Source: Ruania albidiflava DSM 18029 (GTDB taxonomy: Bacteria > Actinomycetota > Actinomycetes > Actinomycetales > Beutenbergiaceae). From it: a stretch of 64,000 nucleotides of DNA. Both the position numbers and the translations under genes were made by a program. Each line of letters begins with the position of its first letter. Within the stretch, counting starts at the first letter, position 1. This document shows positions 25,642-33,665 of this stretch, piece by piece. The notes below the pieces were generated by a model. That model saw only the letters and a list, made by a program, of their open reading frames with translations. It searched no databases and was not told the origin of the DNA. The DNA is taken from assembly GCF_000421225.1 (NCBI RefSeq), contig NZ_ATWL01000012.1, positions 62,001-126,000 on the forward strand. Direction: 5' to 3'.

Positions 25642-27875
25642 GCGGGCCCGACGGTGCGGCGGTGCTCCGGCTTGCTGAACGTGTGCTCGGCCAGGCCGAG
25701 CAGATCGAAATCGCAGCGTTCGACGGCGACACCTCGCCTGCCCAGCCCACCCTCCCGGCGTATCAGTACAGCGCAGCCGGGGGAGTGCTCCGGGTGCTGG
25801 CCACCGACACGGTCGCCGCCTGCGCCGGCCTGTACGCCTACGTCAAGGACGTCCTCGGCGCGCAGGTCAGCTGGGACACGGCGCTGCCGCTGCGGCCGAG
25901 CACGCCCTGGCCGGTCGCGGATCCGGTGCGGCGCAGCACCCCGGCCGAGCACCGCTACTACCTGAACGTGGTGGCCACCGGCTACTCCGCTCCGTACTGG
26001 GACTGGCAACGGTGGGCGCGGGAGATCGACTGGATGGCGCTGCACGGCATCACCACCCCGCTGATGATGGTCGGCCACGAGGCCATCCTCGCCCGCGCGT
26101 TCACCGACCACGGTGCGGACCCGGCCCAGGTGCGCACCTGGCTCGGTTCCGCCGCGCACCTGCCCTGGACGCTGATGGGCTGCACGAACAGCTTCGGTGG
26201 CCCGCTGCCGGAGGACTGGTTCGAGGATCGTCTCGACCTCGCCGGGAAGATCCTCAGGCGGATGCGCGAGCTCGGGATGCGTGCGGTGCTGCCCGCGTTC
26301 GGCGGCCACGTGCCCGACGCCATCGCCAGCCCGGACACCGACCGCACCACCTGGCAGGGATTTTCCACCGCCTTGCTGGATCCGCAGGAGCCCCGGTTCG
26401 GGCAGATCGCCGAGTCGGTGGCGACCGTCCAGGCTGAGCTGCTCGGTACTGACCACCTCTACAGCGCCGACCCGTTCATCGAGTCGATCCCGCCCAGCGG
26501 TGACCTGGCCGACCTGGCCGAGCACAGCCGCACCGTCTACGCCGGTATGACCGCTGCTGACCCGGACGCCGTGTGGGTGATGCAGGCCTGGCCGTTCCAC
26601 TACCACCGTCAGTTCTGGACCACCGAACGGATCGCGGCCGTCACCAGTGCTGTGCCCGACGGCCGGCTGCTGCTGCTCGACCTGTGGGCCGAGCATGCGC
26701 CCGTGTGGGACGACGGGCGCGGTATCACGAGCACGCCCTGGTTGTGGTCGGTGGTGCACAACTTCGGTGGCCGGTTCTCCGTGCACGGAGACCTGCACGG
26801 CCTGACCCGCGACCTGGGCGGGGTGCTGGACACTGCCCGAGCCGCGGGGACCGCGGATGCGCCTGGCGACGGAGTGGGCCGACTGGTCGGCACCGGGCTG
26901 GCCATGGAAGCGATCGAGAACAACCCGGTGTTCTACGAGCTGGCCACCGACCTGACCTGGCGGACCCCGGACCTGGAGGCCTGGGTGCACGACTACGTCC
27001 GGCAACGCTACGGCCTGAGCCAGGCTGCGCCGTCGACCATCGGTGCCGCGACCCGCGCCTGGGAGCTGTTGCTGACCACGCTGTACCGACCGGGAGCGAG
27101 TCGCTCCACCCCCTCTCCGCTGATCGCCCGGCCGTGGGAGGTGGCCCCGCCGTTCGCCCGCCAGCGTAGCGCCGGGGAGTTCCTGGACCCGGACGCGCCG
27201 GTGATCATCTCCGCCAACATCGACGCCGAGTCCGACCCGCGCGTGGAGGGCGACCTGCCCGCCATCGCCGACGCCGCCACGCACCTGCTCGAGGCCGCCC
27301 GCGCCCGACCGGGCCCAGAGGTTGCCCACGACCTCGTGGACCTGCTCACCCATCTCATGGCCCAGCGCAGCCGCGCGGTGATCCGCGCCGCCTCCGCCGC
27401 CGCTCAGGCAGGAGAGGTCGACGGCGTTGCTCACCAGGGCGAGATCCTCGCCCGGGCCGTGGCTGATTTGGACCGACTGGCTGCCACCCAGCGCGACCGG
27501 TTGCTGGGCACCTGGCTCACCCAGGCAGCCCGTTGGGGCCGCGACGAGAGCGAGCGGGCCACGCTCGTGCGCGATGCCCGCCGGCTGCTGACGGTCTGGG
27601 CCCGCCAGGACTCCGGCCTGCACGACTACTCCGGCAGGCACTGGTCCGGACTGCTCGCCGACTTCTACACGCCGCGCTGGCAGCTGTGGATCGACTACCT
27701 GGCCCAGGTGGCCACCCACGGGGCCGACACCGACCCTGGCCAGTTCCGCTCCGCCGTCGTGCAGCTCGAGGAGGATTGGGTAGACGAGCCGAGCCTCGGG
27801 GAGACCGAACCACGTGGCGACCTCGTCGCGATCGCCACCGAGCTGCTGGACCGGTACCGGGAGCCGCTCGACTGA
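25638..27875 (+). CDS. GH89 alpha-N-acetylglucosaminidase
   Basis: 745 residues, family GH89 (human NAGLU-like), which cleaves terminal alpha-linked GlcNAc from heparan sulfate or mucin-type glycans. Recognised by HRYYLNVVATGYSAPYWDWQ, EIDWMALHGIT, LMGCTNSFGGPLP, YSADPFIES and SVVHNFGGRFSVHGDL, the characteristic NAGLU blocks; Glu in DPFIES and the LHNFGG-like region flank the active site. No signal peptide, so the enzyme is intracellular and acts on imported oligosaccharides, unlike the exported CpGH89. GTG start overlaps the oxidoreductase stop by 4 bp. The sulfatase and importer 6 kb away fit the same glycan. Confidence 0.92.
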   Translation: MSGPDGAAVLRLAERVLGQAEQIEIAAFDGDTSPAQPTLPAYQYSAAGGVLRVLATDTVAACAGLYAYVKDVLGAQVSWDTALPLRPSTPWPVADPVRRSTPAEHRYYLNVVATGYSAPYWDWQRWAREIDWMALHGITTPLMMVGHEAILARAFTDHGADPAQVRTWLGSAAHLPWTLMGCTNSFGGPLPEDWFEDRLDLAGKILRRMRELGMRAVLPAFGGHVPDAIASPDTDRTTWQGFSTALLDPQEPRFGQIAESVATVQAELLGTDHLYSADPFIESIPPSGDLADLAEHSRTVYAGMTAADPDAVWVMQAWPFHYHRQFWTTERIAAVTSAVPDGRLLLLDLWAEHAPVWDDGRGITSTPWLWSVVHNFGGRFSVHGDLHGLTRDLGGVLDTARAAGTADAPGDGVGRLVGTGLAMEAIENNPVFYELATDLTWRTPDLEAWVHDYVRQRYGLSQAAPSTIGAATRAWELLLTTLYRPGASRSTPSPLIARPWEVAPPFARQRSAGEFLDPDAPVIISANIDAESDPRVEGDLPAIADAATHLLEAARARPGPEVAHDLVDLLTHLMAQRSRAVIRAASAAAQAGEVDGVAHQGEILARAVADLDRLAATQRDRLLGTWLTQAARWGRDESERATLVRDARRLLTVWARQDSGLHDYSGRHWSGLLADFYTPRWQLWIDYLAQVATHGADTDPGQFRSAVVQLEEDWVDEPSLGETEPRGDLVAIATELLDRYREPLD

Positions 27876-27902
27876 CGGTGGTCCGCCTGGTGGCGCGCCA
27901 GG

Positions 27903-28328
27903 TCAGGGTGTGGTGTCGAGTGTGGCGAGCCCTGAGTCCATCCAGGCTGCGATCAGCCGTTGGTCTGCGGACACTGCGACGAGATCGTCGTCCCGGGCCG
28001 AGTACGCCGCAGCGTAGTGCACCGCGTCGTAGCCTCGGAGGTCGTAGTGTCCCGCCGCCCACGCCGCATGCTTCATGAGGGATTCGTCAACCTCGAGAAC
28101 GTCGATCGACTGCCACAGCTGCTCCAGGACGTCCTGCGCCGCCAGCCTCGAGTTCGCATCGATCCGCCCGGTGCGAACCGCCATGGCGAGCGCGGCTGTG
28201 GCCTCCACATAGACCAGGCGAGTGCCAAGAACCCGGTTGGCCTTCTCCCACACCTCGGTGCACGTGGCACTCGATGGTTCCTGGACCAGGAGCGGAACCA
28301 CGGCAGAGGTATCGAGATAGATGATCAC
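27903..28328 (-). CDS. VapC-like PIN-domain ribonuclease toxin
   Basis: 141 residues. The PIN fold shows acidic active-site residues in IIYLDTSAVVPLL (Asp near residue 6), YVEATAALAMA (Glu about 43), and YDAVHYAAA (Asp about 103). VapC toxins cut tRNA or rRNA and are neutralised by the antitoxin encoded just upstream; the GTG start overlaps the antitoxin stop (GTGA). Convergent with the GH89 gene, 27 bp apart. Confidence 0.88.
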   Translation of the reverse strand: MIIYLDTSAVVPLLVQEPSSATCTEVWEKANRVLGTRLVYVEATAALAMAVRTGRIDANSRLAAQDVLEQLWQSIDVLEVDESLMKHAAWAAGHYDLRGYDAVHYAAAYSARDDDLVAVSADQRLIAAWMDSGLATLDTTP

Positions 28329-28579
28329 CGCCGCTGCTCGGCGACCAGGTCGCTCACCACGGCACCAGCGTCGACCGGACTGGGGAGCTTGCCCTTCCTG
28401 CGGCGTGCCGGGGTGACCTTGCCGTCGGCGATGAGCTGCTCGAGCACTGTGGGCGCTCCGGCCGGCACGATCCTGGCGATGACCTTGCCATGGTCGGTGA
28501 CGACGACCGTGTGCCCCTCCTTCACGCGGGCGAGCTGCTTGCTGAGGTTGTCCCGTAGTTCCCGGACGCCGAGGTTCAT
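28325..28579 (-). CDS. Phd/YefM-type antitoxin of VapC-like toxin
   Basis: 84 residues. The N-terminal DNA-binding region reads MNLGVRELRDNLSKQLARVK and continues EGHTVVVTDHGKVIARIVP, the standard Phd/YefM pattern; the charged C-terminal tail should wrap the toxin. ATG 28579 has the ideal site GGAGGG. It represses its own promoter in most such systems, and two direct repeats lie in the upstream region here. Confidence 0.88.
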   Translation of the reverse strand: MNLGVRELRDNLSKQLARVKEGHTVVVTDHGKVIARIVPAGAPTVLEQLIADGKVTPARRRKGKLPSPVDAGAVVSDLVAEQRR

Positions 28580-28590
28580 GACCGCCCTCC

Positions 28591-28642
28591 ATATGTGGCG
28601 CTTTCGCGACAGGTATATGTGGCCATTATTGCCTATGGTCAA
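28591..28642 (-). promoter_or_regulatory. Promoter and direct-repeat operator of the VapBC-like pair
   Basis: On the minus strand TTGACC (28637-28642) and CATATA (28614-28619) are 17 bases apart, a good promoter. Two identical ATATGTGGC direct repeats (plus-strand 28591-28599 and 28615-28623, 24 bp apart) overlap the -10 and lie just downstream of it, as expected for antitoxin-toxin autorepression. Confidence 0.6.
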
Positions 28643-28693
28643 GACTCGCTCAACCGGCAACGACCCCGGCGCAGACGCATCGATGCGCCGTGC

Positions 28694-29041
28694 TCAGGGC
28701 ACGAGGCGGCGAATGGCTGCGACGTCCTGCGGTAGAGAGACGGAGAGAGCCCGCCAGAAGATCCGATGGTCGATGAACCCGTACTCGTGAGCGACGATGT
28801 TCGGCATCGCCTTGATCTTTGCCCACTCAATCTCGGGATGGTCCTGGATGAAGGTGGGCGAGTCGCGGTCCAGTCGTGACACCGCCTCACCCAGGCGGTG
28901 CAGCAGCGCCTCGGCCACCAGCTGCGTGGGCCGATCGGTGTAGAAGTTCTGCTCGCCGCGCGCGGTGACGTACTCCTCGATCTCGGCGGCGAACCATAGC
29001 ATGTCAGCGAGGGCCCGCTGCGTGCGGCCGCTGTGACTCAC
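28694..29041 (-). CDS. HepT-like protein, copy 1 (degenerate RNase motif)
   Basis: 115-residue helical HEPN protein of the HepT (DUF86) family. HepT toxins use R-x4-H-x-Y as the RNase motif and as the site of inactivation by AMPylation on Tyr. Here the sequence is AMPNIVAHEYGF: His and Tyr are kept but the Arg is replaced by Pro, whereas the second copy at 42130 reads AMRNIVAHEYGF. I count 89 of 115 identical residues between the copies. The GTG start overlaps the stop of the MntA-like partner (GTGA). Loss of the Arg predicts an inactive toxin. Confidence 0.85.
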   Translation of the reverse strand: MSHSGRTQRALADMLWFAAEIEEYVTARGEQNFYTDRPTQLVAEALLHRLGEAVSRLDRDSPTFIQDHPEIEWAKIKAMPNIVAHEYGFIDHRIFWRALSVSLPQDVAAIRRLVP

Positions 29042-29454
29042 AGGGTCGCTACGTCCTGGATCCGGTCGACTCCCGGGGCACCGTCGGAGATCACGTCGAC
29101 GGCGATGCCGAGAAGCTCCTCAAGCTCCTGTGTGAGACCTACCTGGTCGTAGAGGCTCGCGTCGTCGCTGAAGCGGACGAGCAGATCGAGGCCCGAGTCG
29201 GTACTGTCCGTGGCGGTGGCGGCGGAGCCGAACACGCGGACGGTGCTGGCCTTGTGTCGGGCGACCACGGCAGCGATATCGCTCCGCATGGTGGCGACCA
29301 GCTCCGACGGGCGGACCCGGGTGGCCGCTTCGACGCGCGCGAGTGTGGCAGCACTCGGTGTCAGGCGCCCCGACTCGTAGGCAGAGATGTTCGGCTGGGC
29401 GATCCCGGTACGCGCGGCCAGCTCTCGTTGCGAGATCCCGGCACGTTGACGCAT
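29038..29454 (-). CDS. XRE-HTH plus MntA-like nucleotidyltransferase, copy 1 (degenerate)
   Basis: 138 residues from ATG 29454. An XRE-type HTH (GISQRELAARTGIAQPNISA) is fused to a minimal nucleotidyltransferase domain. MntA-type antitoxins carry G-S-x(9-10)-D-x-D; here the sequence is GSAATATDSTDSGLDLLV, with the first Asp replaced by Gly, while copy 2 at 42474 has GSAAIGADTTSSDLDLLV intact. About 110 of 138 residues match copy 2. The codon aligned with the ATG start of copy 2 is CTG here, leaving only an internal ATG five codons downstream. The HTH may still allow operator binding. Confidence 0.82.
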   Translation of the reverse strand: MRQRAGISQRELAARTGIAQPNISAYESGRLTPSAATLARVEAATRVRPSELVATMRSDIAAVVARHKASTVRVFGSAATATDSTDSGLDLLVRFSDDASLYDQVGLTQELEELLGIAVDVISDGAPGVDRIQDVATL

Positions 29455-29477
29455 GCGCCGCAGATCCAGACGAACAT

Positions 29478-29495
29478 GAGATCAGCGCTTATATC
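29478..29495 (-). promoter_or_regulatory. Promoter/operator of HepT-MntA copy 1
   Basis: GAGATCAGCGCTTATATC on the plus strand is the counterpart of the perfect GATAT-N8-ATATC inverted repeat ahead of copy 2, with one mismatch. It contains TATAAG on the minus strand (29488-29493), a likely -10. Conservation of this block next to both modules suggests that the HTH-bearing partner binds here. Confidence 0.55.
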
Positions 29496-29525
29496 GCGGT
29501 TGCCCGGCTGCTCGATGGACGGCCG

Positions 29526-30413
29526 TCAGCCGCTCAATGTCCCGACCGCGGCGCGGATGCTCCCGGTGGCGGCCAGCGCGTCCCGGGCTGCGGAGGCCCC
29601 CGCGCCGGTGAGCATCGCGGTCAGCGCCACCGGGAGGTCGACGTCGGCGGCGCTGAGCGCGGCGCGGCACTCCTCCTCCGACGCATCGGTGGCCATCACC
29701 AGCACGCGGACGGCACGTTCGTCGAGCTTGGTGTTGGTGGCGACCAGGTGGGTCATCAGGTTGGACCAGGTGCGCCCCGCGCGGATCATCAGCGCGGTGG
29801 AGAAGGCGTTGATCAGTACCTTGGTGGCCGTGCCGGCCTTCAGCCGCGTCGATCCGGTGAGCGCTTCCGCACCGGTGGCAGCCTCGATCGGCAGGTCCAC
29901 CTCGCTGCTCAGCGCGGCACCGGACTGGTTGGTGATCAACGCGGTGAACGCCCCGCGCCGGCGGGCCTCGGCCAGGGCGCCGCGTACATAGCCGGTGGAC
30001 CCTGAGGCGGTCACCCCGATCGCCACGTCGTCGGGTGCCACGGCGGCGGCGTCGAGACCACCTGCGGTACCGGCGTCCTCGGCGTCGATGGTCGAGTCCA
30101 GCAGCGCTGCCTCTCCGCCGGGAAAGTGCGCGGTGAACAGGTCCGGCGGGTTGCCGAACGTAGGTCGGGACTCGGTCGCGTCCAGGAACGCCAACCGCCC
30201 GGAGGCACCGGCACCGAAATAGTGGATCCGGCCACCGGCCTGCAGCCGCTCATGGGCGGCCTCCACCAGGTCGGCAAGTCGGTCGGCCACCTGCACGGCA
30301 GCCTGCACACCGTGGGCATCCTCAGCGAGGATCGCCTCGATCGCCCGCTGCGTGGGCCACGTGTCGATGTCCACGGTTGCCGGGTTGCGGTCCTCTGTCG
30401 ACGGTTCACTCAT
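29526..30413 (-). CDS. murQ: N-acetylmuramic acid 6-phosphate etherase
   Basis: 295-residue cytoplasmic SIS-domain lyase. IHYFGAGASGRLAFLDATES holds the sugar-phosphate site and the catalytic Glu, followed by RPTFGNPPDLF; VAIGVTASGSTGYVRGAL is the second phosphate loop; STRLKAGTATKVLINAFSTA is another MurQ block. The enzyme removes the D-lactyl ether from MurNAc-6-phosphate to give GlcNAc-6-phosphate. It is the last gene of the sulfatase-importer operon, 7 bp after the second permease. That links the importer to amino-sugar or peptidoglycan-derived sugars. No MurNAc kinase or PTS is seen here, so the phosphorylated substrate must be made by another gene. Confidence 0.92.
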   Translation of the reverse strand: MSEPSTEDRNPATVDIDTWPTQRAIEAILAEDAHGVQAAVQVADRLADLVEAAHERLQAGGRIHYFGAGASGRLAFLDATESRPTFGNPPDLFTAHFPGGEAALLDSTIDAEDAGTAGGLDAAAVAPDDVAIGVTASGSTGYVRGALAEARRRGAFTALITNQSGAALSSEVDLPIEAATGAEALTGSTRLKAGTATKVLINAFSTALMIRAGRTWSNLMTHLVATNTKLDERAVRVLVMATDASEEECRAALSAADVDLPVALTAMLTGAGASAARDALAATGSIRAAVGTLSG

Positions 30414-30420
30414 CCGATCC

Positions 30421-31278
30421 TCACTTCTCGGCTCCGGTCGCCAGCCCGCTGATCAGCAGCCGCTGGGCGAACATGAACAGCAGCACGACCGGCACGGTGA
30501 CCACAACCGAGCCGGCAAGCAGGATCGTCACCGGCGTGTCGAACTCGGTCAGCTGCGCGATCCCCAACGGTGCCGTCCACAGCGACCGCTCCTGCACCAG
30601 GAACAGCAGGGCGTACAGGTACTCGTTCCACGCGATCATGAACATGTACATCGCTGTGGCCGCGATCCCGGGCAGCGCGATCGGCAGCACGATGCGCCAG
30701 ATCACTCCCATCAGGGAACAGCCGTCGATCAGGGCCGCGTCCTCGATCGAGCTCGGCAGCGCGATGAAGTAGTTGCGCAGCATGTACAGCGACACCGGCA
30801 CGGTCAGCGCCACGTACACGATCACCAGCCCCACCAGCGTTCCGGTGAGCCCGGCCCGGGAGAGCAGCACGAACAACGGGACGGCCAGCACCACCCCGGG
30901 GAACATGTAGACCGCCACGATGATCGCGTTGCCCACGGACCGTCCGGAGAACCGGATACGGGCGGTGGCATACGCCCCCAGGATGGACACCAAGATCGAG
31001 GCGAGCACCGTGCCTACTGCCAGGATGAGCGAGTTCACCAAGAACCCGCCCAGCCCATATCCGCCGTCAGCCGCGGAACGCATCGCCTGGGAGTAGGCCT
31101 CGAAGCTGATCTCACCGATCGCGGGGACGATGTCCAGCGGGTCGTTCAGCACCGCAGCGAAGGGGCGCAGCGACAGCAGGACCCCATAGAGCACGGGCCC
31201 GATCGCCAGCACCATGGTGATCACGATGATCACCGCGCGCAGCGCCTTCACCCCGTTCGACTCCCGCAGGCTGCTCAC
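30421..31278 (-). CDS. MalG-type sugar ABC permease
   Basis: 285-residue membrane protein with about six helices. The EAA loop is SSIEDAALIDGCSLMGVIWR; the C-terminus ends ...FMFAQRLLISGLATGAEK, typical for this subunit. GTG start 31278 overlaps the stop of the partner permease by 4 bp. It forms the importer with the two genes upstream; the ATPase is missing from the operon. Substrate is probably an amino-sugar oligosaccharide, given MurQ, GH89 and the sulfatase nearby (inference). Confidence 0.92.
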   Translation of the reverse strand: MSSLRESNGVKALRAVIIVITMVLAIGPVLYGVLLSLRPFAAVLNDPLDIVPAIGEISFEAYSQAMRSAADGGYGLGGFLVNSLILAVGTVLASILVSILGAYATARIRFSGRSVGNAIIVAVYMFPGVVLAVPLFVLLSRAGLTGTLVGLVIVYVALTVPVSLYMLRNYFIALPSSIEDAALIDGCSLMGVIWRIVLPIALPGIAATAMYMFMIAWNEYLYALLFLVQERSLWTAPLGIAQLTEFDTPVTILLAGSVVVTVPVVLLFMFAQRLLISGLATGAEK

Positions 31279-32234
31279 ATCGCCTCCTTGCGCCGGTTCA
31301 CCAGTGCCCAGCCGATCCCGAAGACCAGCAGGATCACGGTCATGCACAATCCGTAGGCAGCGGCGCTGCCCACGTCCGCGCGCACGGTCAGCTCCTTGAA
31401 CACCTTCACTGCCATCACCTCGGTGCCGCCGGCACCCTGGGTGAGCAGGTAGATGTCGTTGAAGTTCTGGAACGACCAGATGAACCGCAGCAGCAACAGC
31501 ACCATCACCACCGTGCGCAGCTGCGGCAGCACGATGTGGGTGAGCCGCTGCCGGGCGTTCGCCCCGTCGATCGCGGCGGCATCCTCTAGCTCGGCCGGCA
31601 CGTTCTGCAGCCGGGCGGTGACGAACAGGAACGTGAACGGCGCCGACTTCCAGATCTCGAACAGGATCACCACGGTCAACGCCATCGGGATCCCCACGCT
31701 GCCCACCTGGAACGTCTTGGTGGTCAGGAACGCGATCGGTGTCTCCCAACCGAGCACCTGGGTGCCGAACGCGTTGAGGAACCCGTACTGCGGGTTGAGC
31801 ATGGTGCGCCAGATCGTGGTGCCGGCGATCACCGGGAGCACGTACGGCACCAGGAACAGCGCCCGCACCACAGTCTGCCCGGGGAAGGGGCGGCGCATCG
31901 CCAGCGCGACGACCACCCCGCCGCCGATCACCCCGATGGTGGTGAACACGGCGTAGGCGACCGTGGTGCCCAGCGCACCCCAGAAGGTCCCAGAGCTCAG
32001 CGCCTTGGCGAAGTTCGCCAACGACCAGTCGATGGTGCCCAGGGTCATCTGCTGGATGTCGATCAGCCGGAAGTCGGCGAACGCGAAGATCACCACCGCA
32101 CAGAACGGGATGAGGATGACCAGCGTGACCGCCAGGTAGGACGGTGCGGAGAGCAGGTATCCGTGCAGGTTGGCGCGCTGGCCCCGGCTGAGCCGGGACC
32201 CGCGCGCCGCCCTCGTCATCGATGCCTCTGTCAT
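31275..32234 (-). CDS. MalF/UgpA-type sugar ABC permease
   Basis: 319 residues, six predicted helices, without the long MalF loop. The N-terminal helix is LSAPSYLAVTLVILIPFCAV; the EAA loop is AELEDAAAIDGANARQRLTH. ATG 32234 begins 3 bases after the binding-protein stop; ATG 32219 is a possible alternative. Pairs with the overlapping MalG-type permease. Confidence 0.92.
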   Translation of the reverse strand: MTEASMTRAARGSRLSRGQRANLHGYLLSAPSYLAVTLVILIPFCAVVIFAFADFRLIDIQQMTLGTIDWSLANFAKALSSGTFWGALGTTVAYAVFTTIGVIGGGVVVALAMRRPFPGQTVVRALFLVPYVLPVIAGTTIWRTMLNPQYGFLNAFGTQVLGWETPIAFLTTKTFQVGSVGIPMALTVVILFEIWKSAPFTFLFVTARLQNVPAELEDAAAIDGANARQRLTHIVLPQLRTVVMVLLLLRFIWSFQNFNDIYLLTQGAGGTEVMAVKVFKELTVRADVGSAAAYGLCMTVILLVFGIGWALVNRRKEAM

Positions 32235-32237
32235 CTA

Positions 32238-33617
32238 CTAGCCGAGGTCGTCCTGCAGGGACTGGACGTCTGCTGCCATGTCCGAGACCACCTGCTGCGG
32301 GTCGGTGCCGGAGTAGAGGGCGTCCAGGTGCTCGGCGAGGACGTTCTGCGCGAACGTCTCACCCGCCAGGACCGCATCGTCGGTGCCGAAGCCCCACCGG
32401 GAGACGGCGTTCATCCCCTCACCGAGCGAGGTCACCAGATCCTCGCCGTAGAGGTCACCCACGGACTGGTCCGAGCCACCCATCGGCAGCGTGCCCCACT
32501 CGTCCAGGTACTGGGTCGGGTCGTCCGCGTTGCCCGGACGCAGCGGGATGCGGCCCTCCGGGGCGGTGCCGAGCATGGTGGCGTACCCGTCGGAGAGCAT
32601 GTACTCCACGAACTGCTGGGCCGCTTCGGTGTTGGCCCCGGTCGGGATCACGTAGTTCAGCGTGGTGCCGTACTGGGCGGGGTTGTTCTCGTCCAGCACG
32701 GTGATGAAGTCGGAGTTCTCCACGAAGAAGTCCTCGTTGTCGCCGCACTCCGCACAGGTGAGCGGGTTGTCGTCGTCCAGGCCGGCGAGCTCGTCCAAGA
32801 CGTGGGTGGAGAACAGGAAGAACGCGGCCTTGCCGTCCAGGTAGGTGGAGCGGGCGCTGTCCACGTCGAACTGTCCGGCGGCGGAGGAGTCGGCCAGGGT
32901 GGCGAAGTCTCCGGCCGCCTGCGCGCACTCGGCTGAGTCGATCTGCACTGTGCCGTCGGTGACCAGCTGGCAGCCGGTCTGCTGGAAGATCGACTCCACC
33001 GCCTCGGTGGCCGACGGCGTGCCCACCTGGGTGCCCATCGCCATCCCGGTGATGCCCTCCTCCTGGCGGATGGTCTCGGCCGCATCGGCGAGCTCGTCCA
33101 GCGAGGTGGGCACCTCCAGCCCGGCCTCCTCCAGCAGGTCGGTGCGGTAGACGATCAGGTGCACCCACCCGTCGGACGGGATCGCCTGGTAGGCGCCGTC
33201 GATGTTGATGATGTCCAGCGCCTGGGCGTTGAACGTGTCCGCACCGAGGTTCTCGATGACGGCCGTGGCCGCATCGGAGTCGACCAGGCCCTGGGTCTGC
33301 CAGGCGGACAGGTCCGGGGCGTGCAGGACCACGTCGGGAACGTCCCCGGACGCGGCACCGGTGACCAGGGCCTGGTCCTGGTCCGCCCCGGCCATGGCGA
33401 CCACCTCCACCTCGATCCCGGTCTCCTCGGTGAACTCATCGGCGATGTCCTGCTGGGCGGCCATCCGCTCCGGCTGCACGTGCGGGGTCCAGAAGGTGAT
33501 CGGGCCGGAGGCCTCGCCTCCGTCCCCGTCGTCGCCGCCACCTGAGCAGGCAGCCAGGGCCAGGGCGGCGGTGAGCGTGAGGCCCACTGCGGAGGTGATC
33601 CGTCGGTTCACTTGCAT
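32238..33617 (-). CDS. Extracellular sugar-binding lipoprotein
   Basis: 459 residues. The signal peptide ends in lipobox LAAC, followed by an acidic Gly/Asp-rich linker. Family-1 binding-protein segments include PITFWTPHVQPERMAAQQDI, DVPDVVLHAPDLSAWQTQGL and AYQAIPSDGWVHLIVYRTDL. Two Cys pairs (TGCQLV...SAECAQ and TCAECGD) may form surface disulfides. I prefer ATG 33617 because AGGAGC lies 8 bases upstream; an ATG at 33635 would place the ribosome site inside the gene. It delivers the glycan to the permeases that follow within 3 bp. Confidence 0.9.
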   Translation of the reverse strand: MQVNRRITSAVGLTLTAALALAACSGGGDDGDGGEASGPITFWTPHVQPERMAAQQDIADEFTEETGIEVEVVAMAGADQDQALVTGAASGDVPDVVLHAPDLSAWQTQGLVDSDAATAVIENLGADTFNAQALDIINIDGAYQAIPSDGWVHLIVYRTDLLEEAGLEVPTSLDELADAAETIRQEEGITGMAMGTQVGTPSATEAVESIFQQTGCQLVTDGTVQIDSAECAQAAGDFATLADSSAAGQFDVDSARSTYLDGKAAFFLFSTHVLDELAGLDDDNPLTCAECGDNEDFFVENSDFITVLDENNPAQYGTTLNYVIPTGANTEAAQQFVEYMLSDGYATMLGTAPEGRIPLRPGNADDPTQYLDEWGTLPMGGSDQSVGDLYGEDLVTSLGEGMNAVSRWGFGTDDAVLAGETFAQNVLAEHLDALYSGTDPQQVVSDMAADVQSLQDDLG

Positions 33618-33665
33618 CGTTCTGCTCCTTTGCATCGTGGTTCGGGACGTTGCTGGGGTGACCCG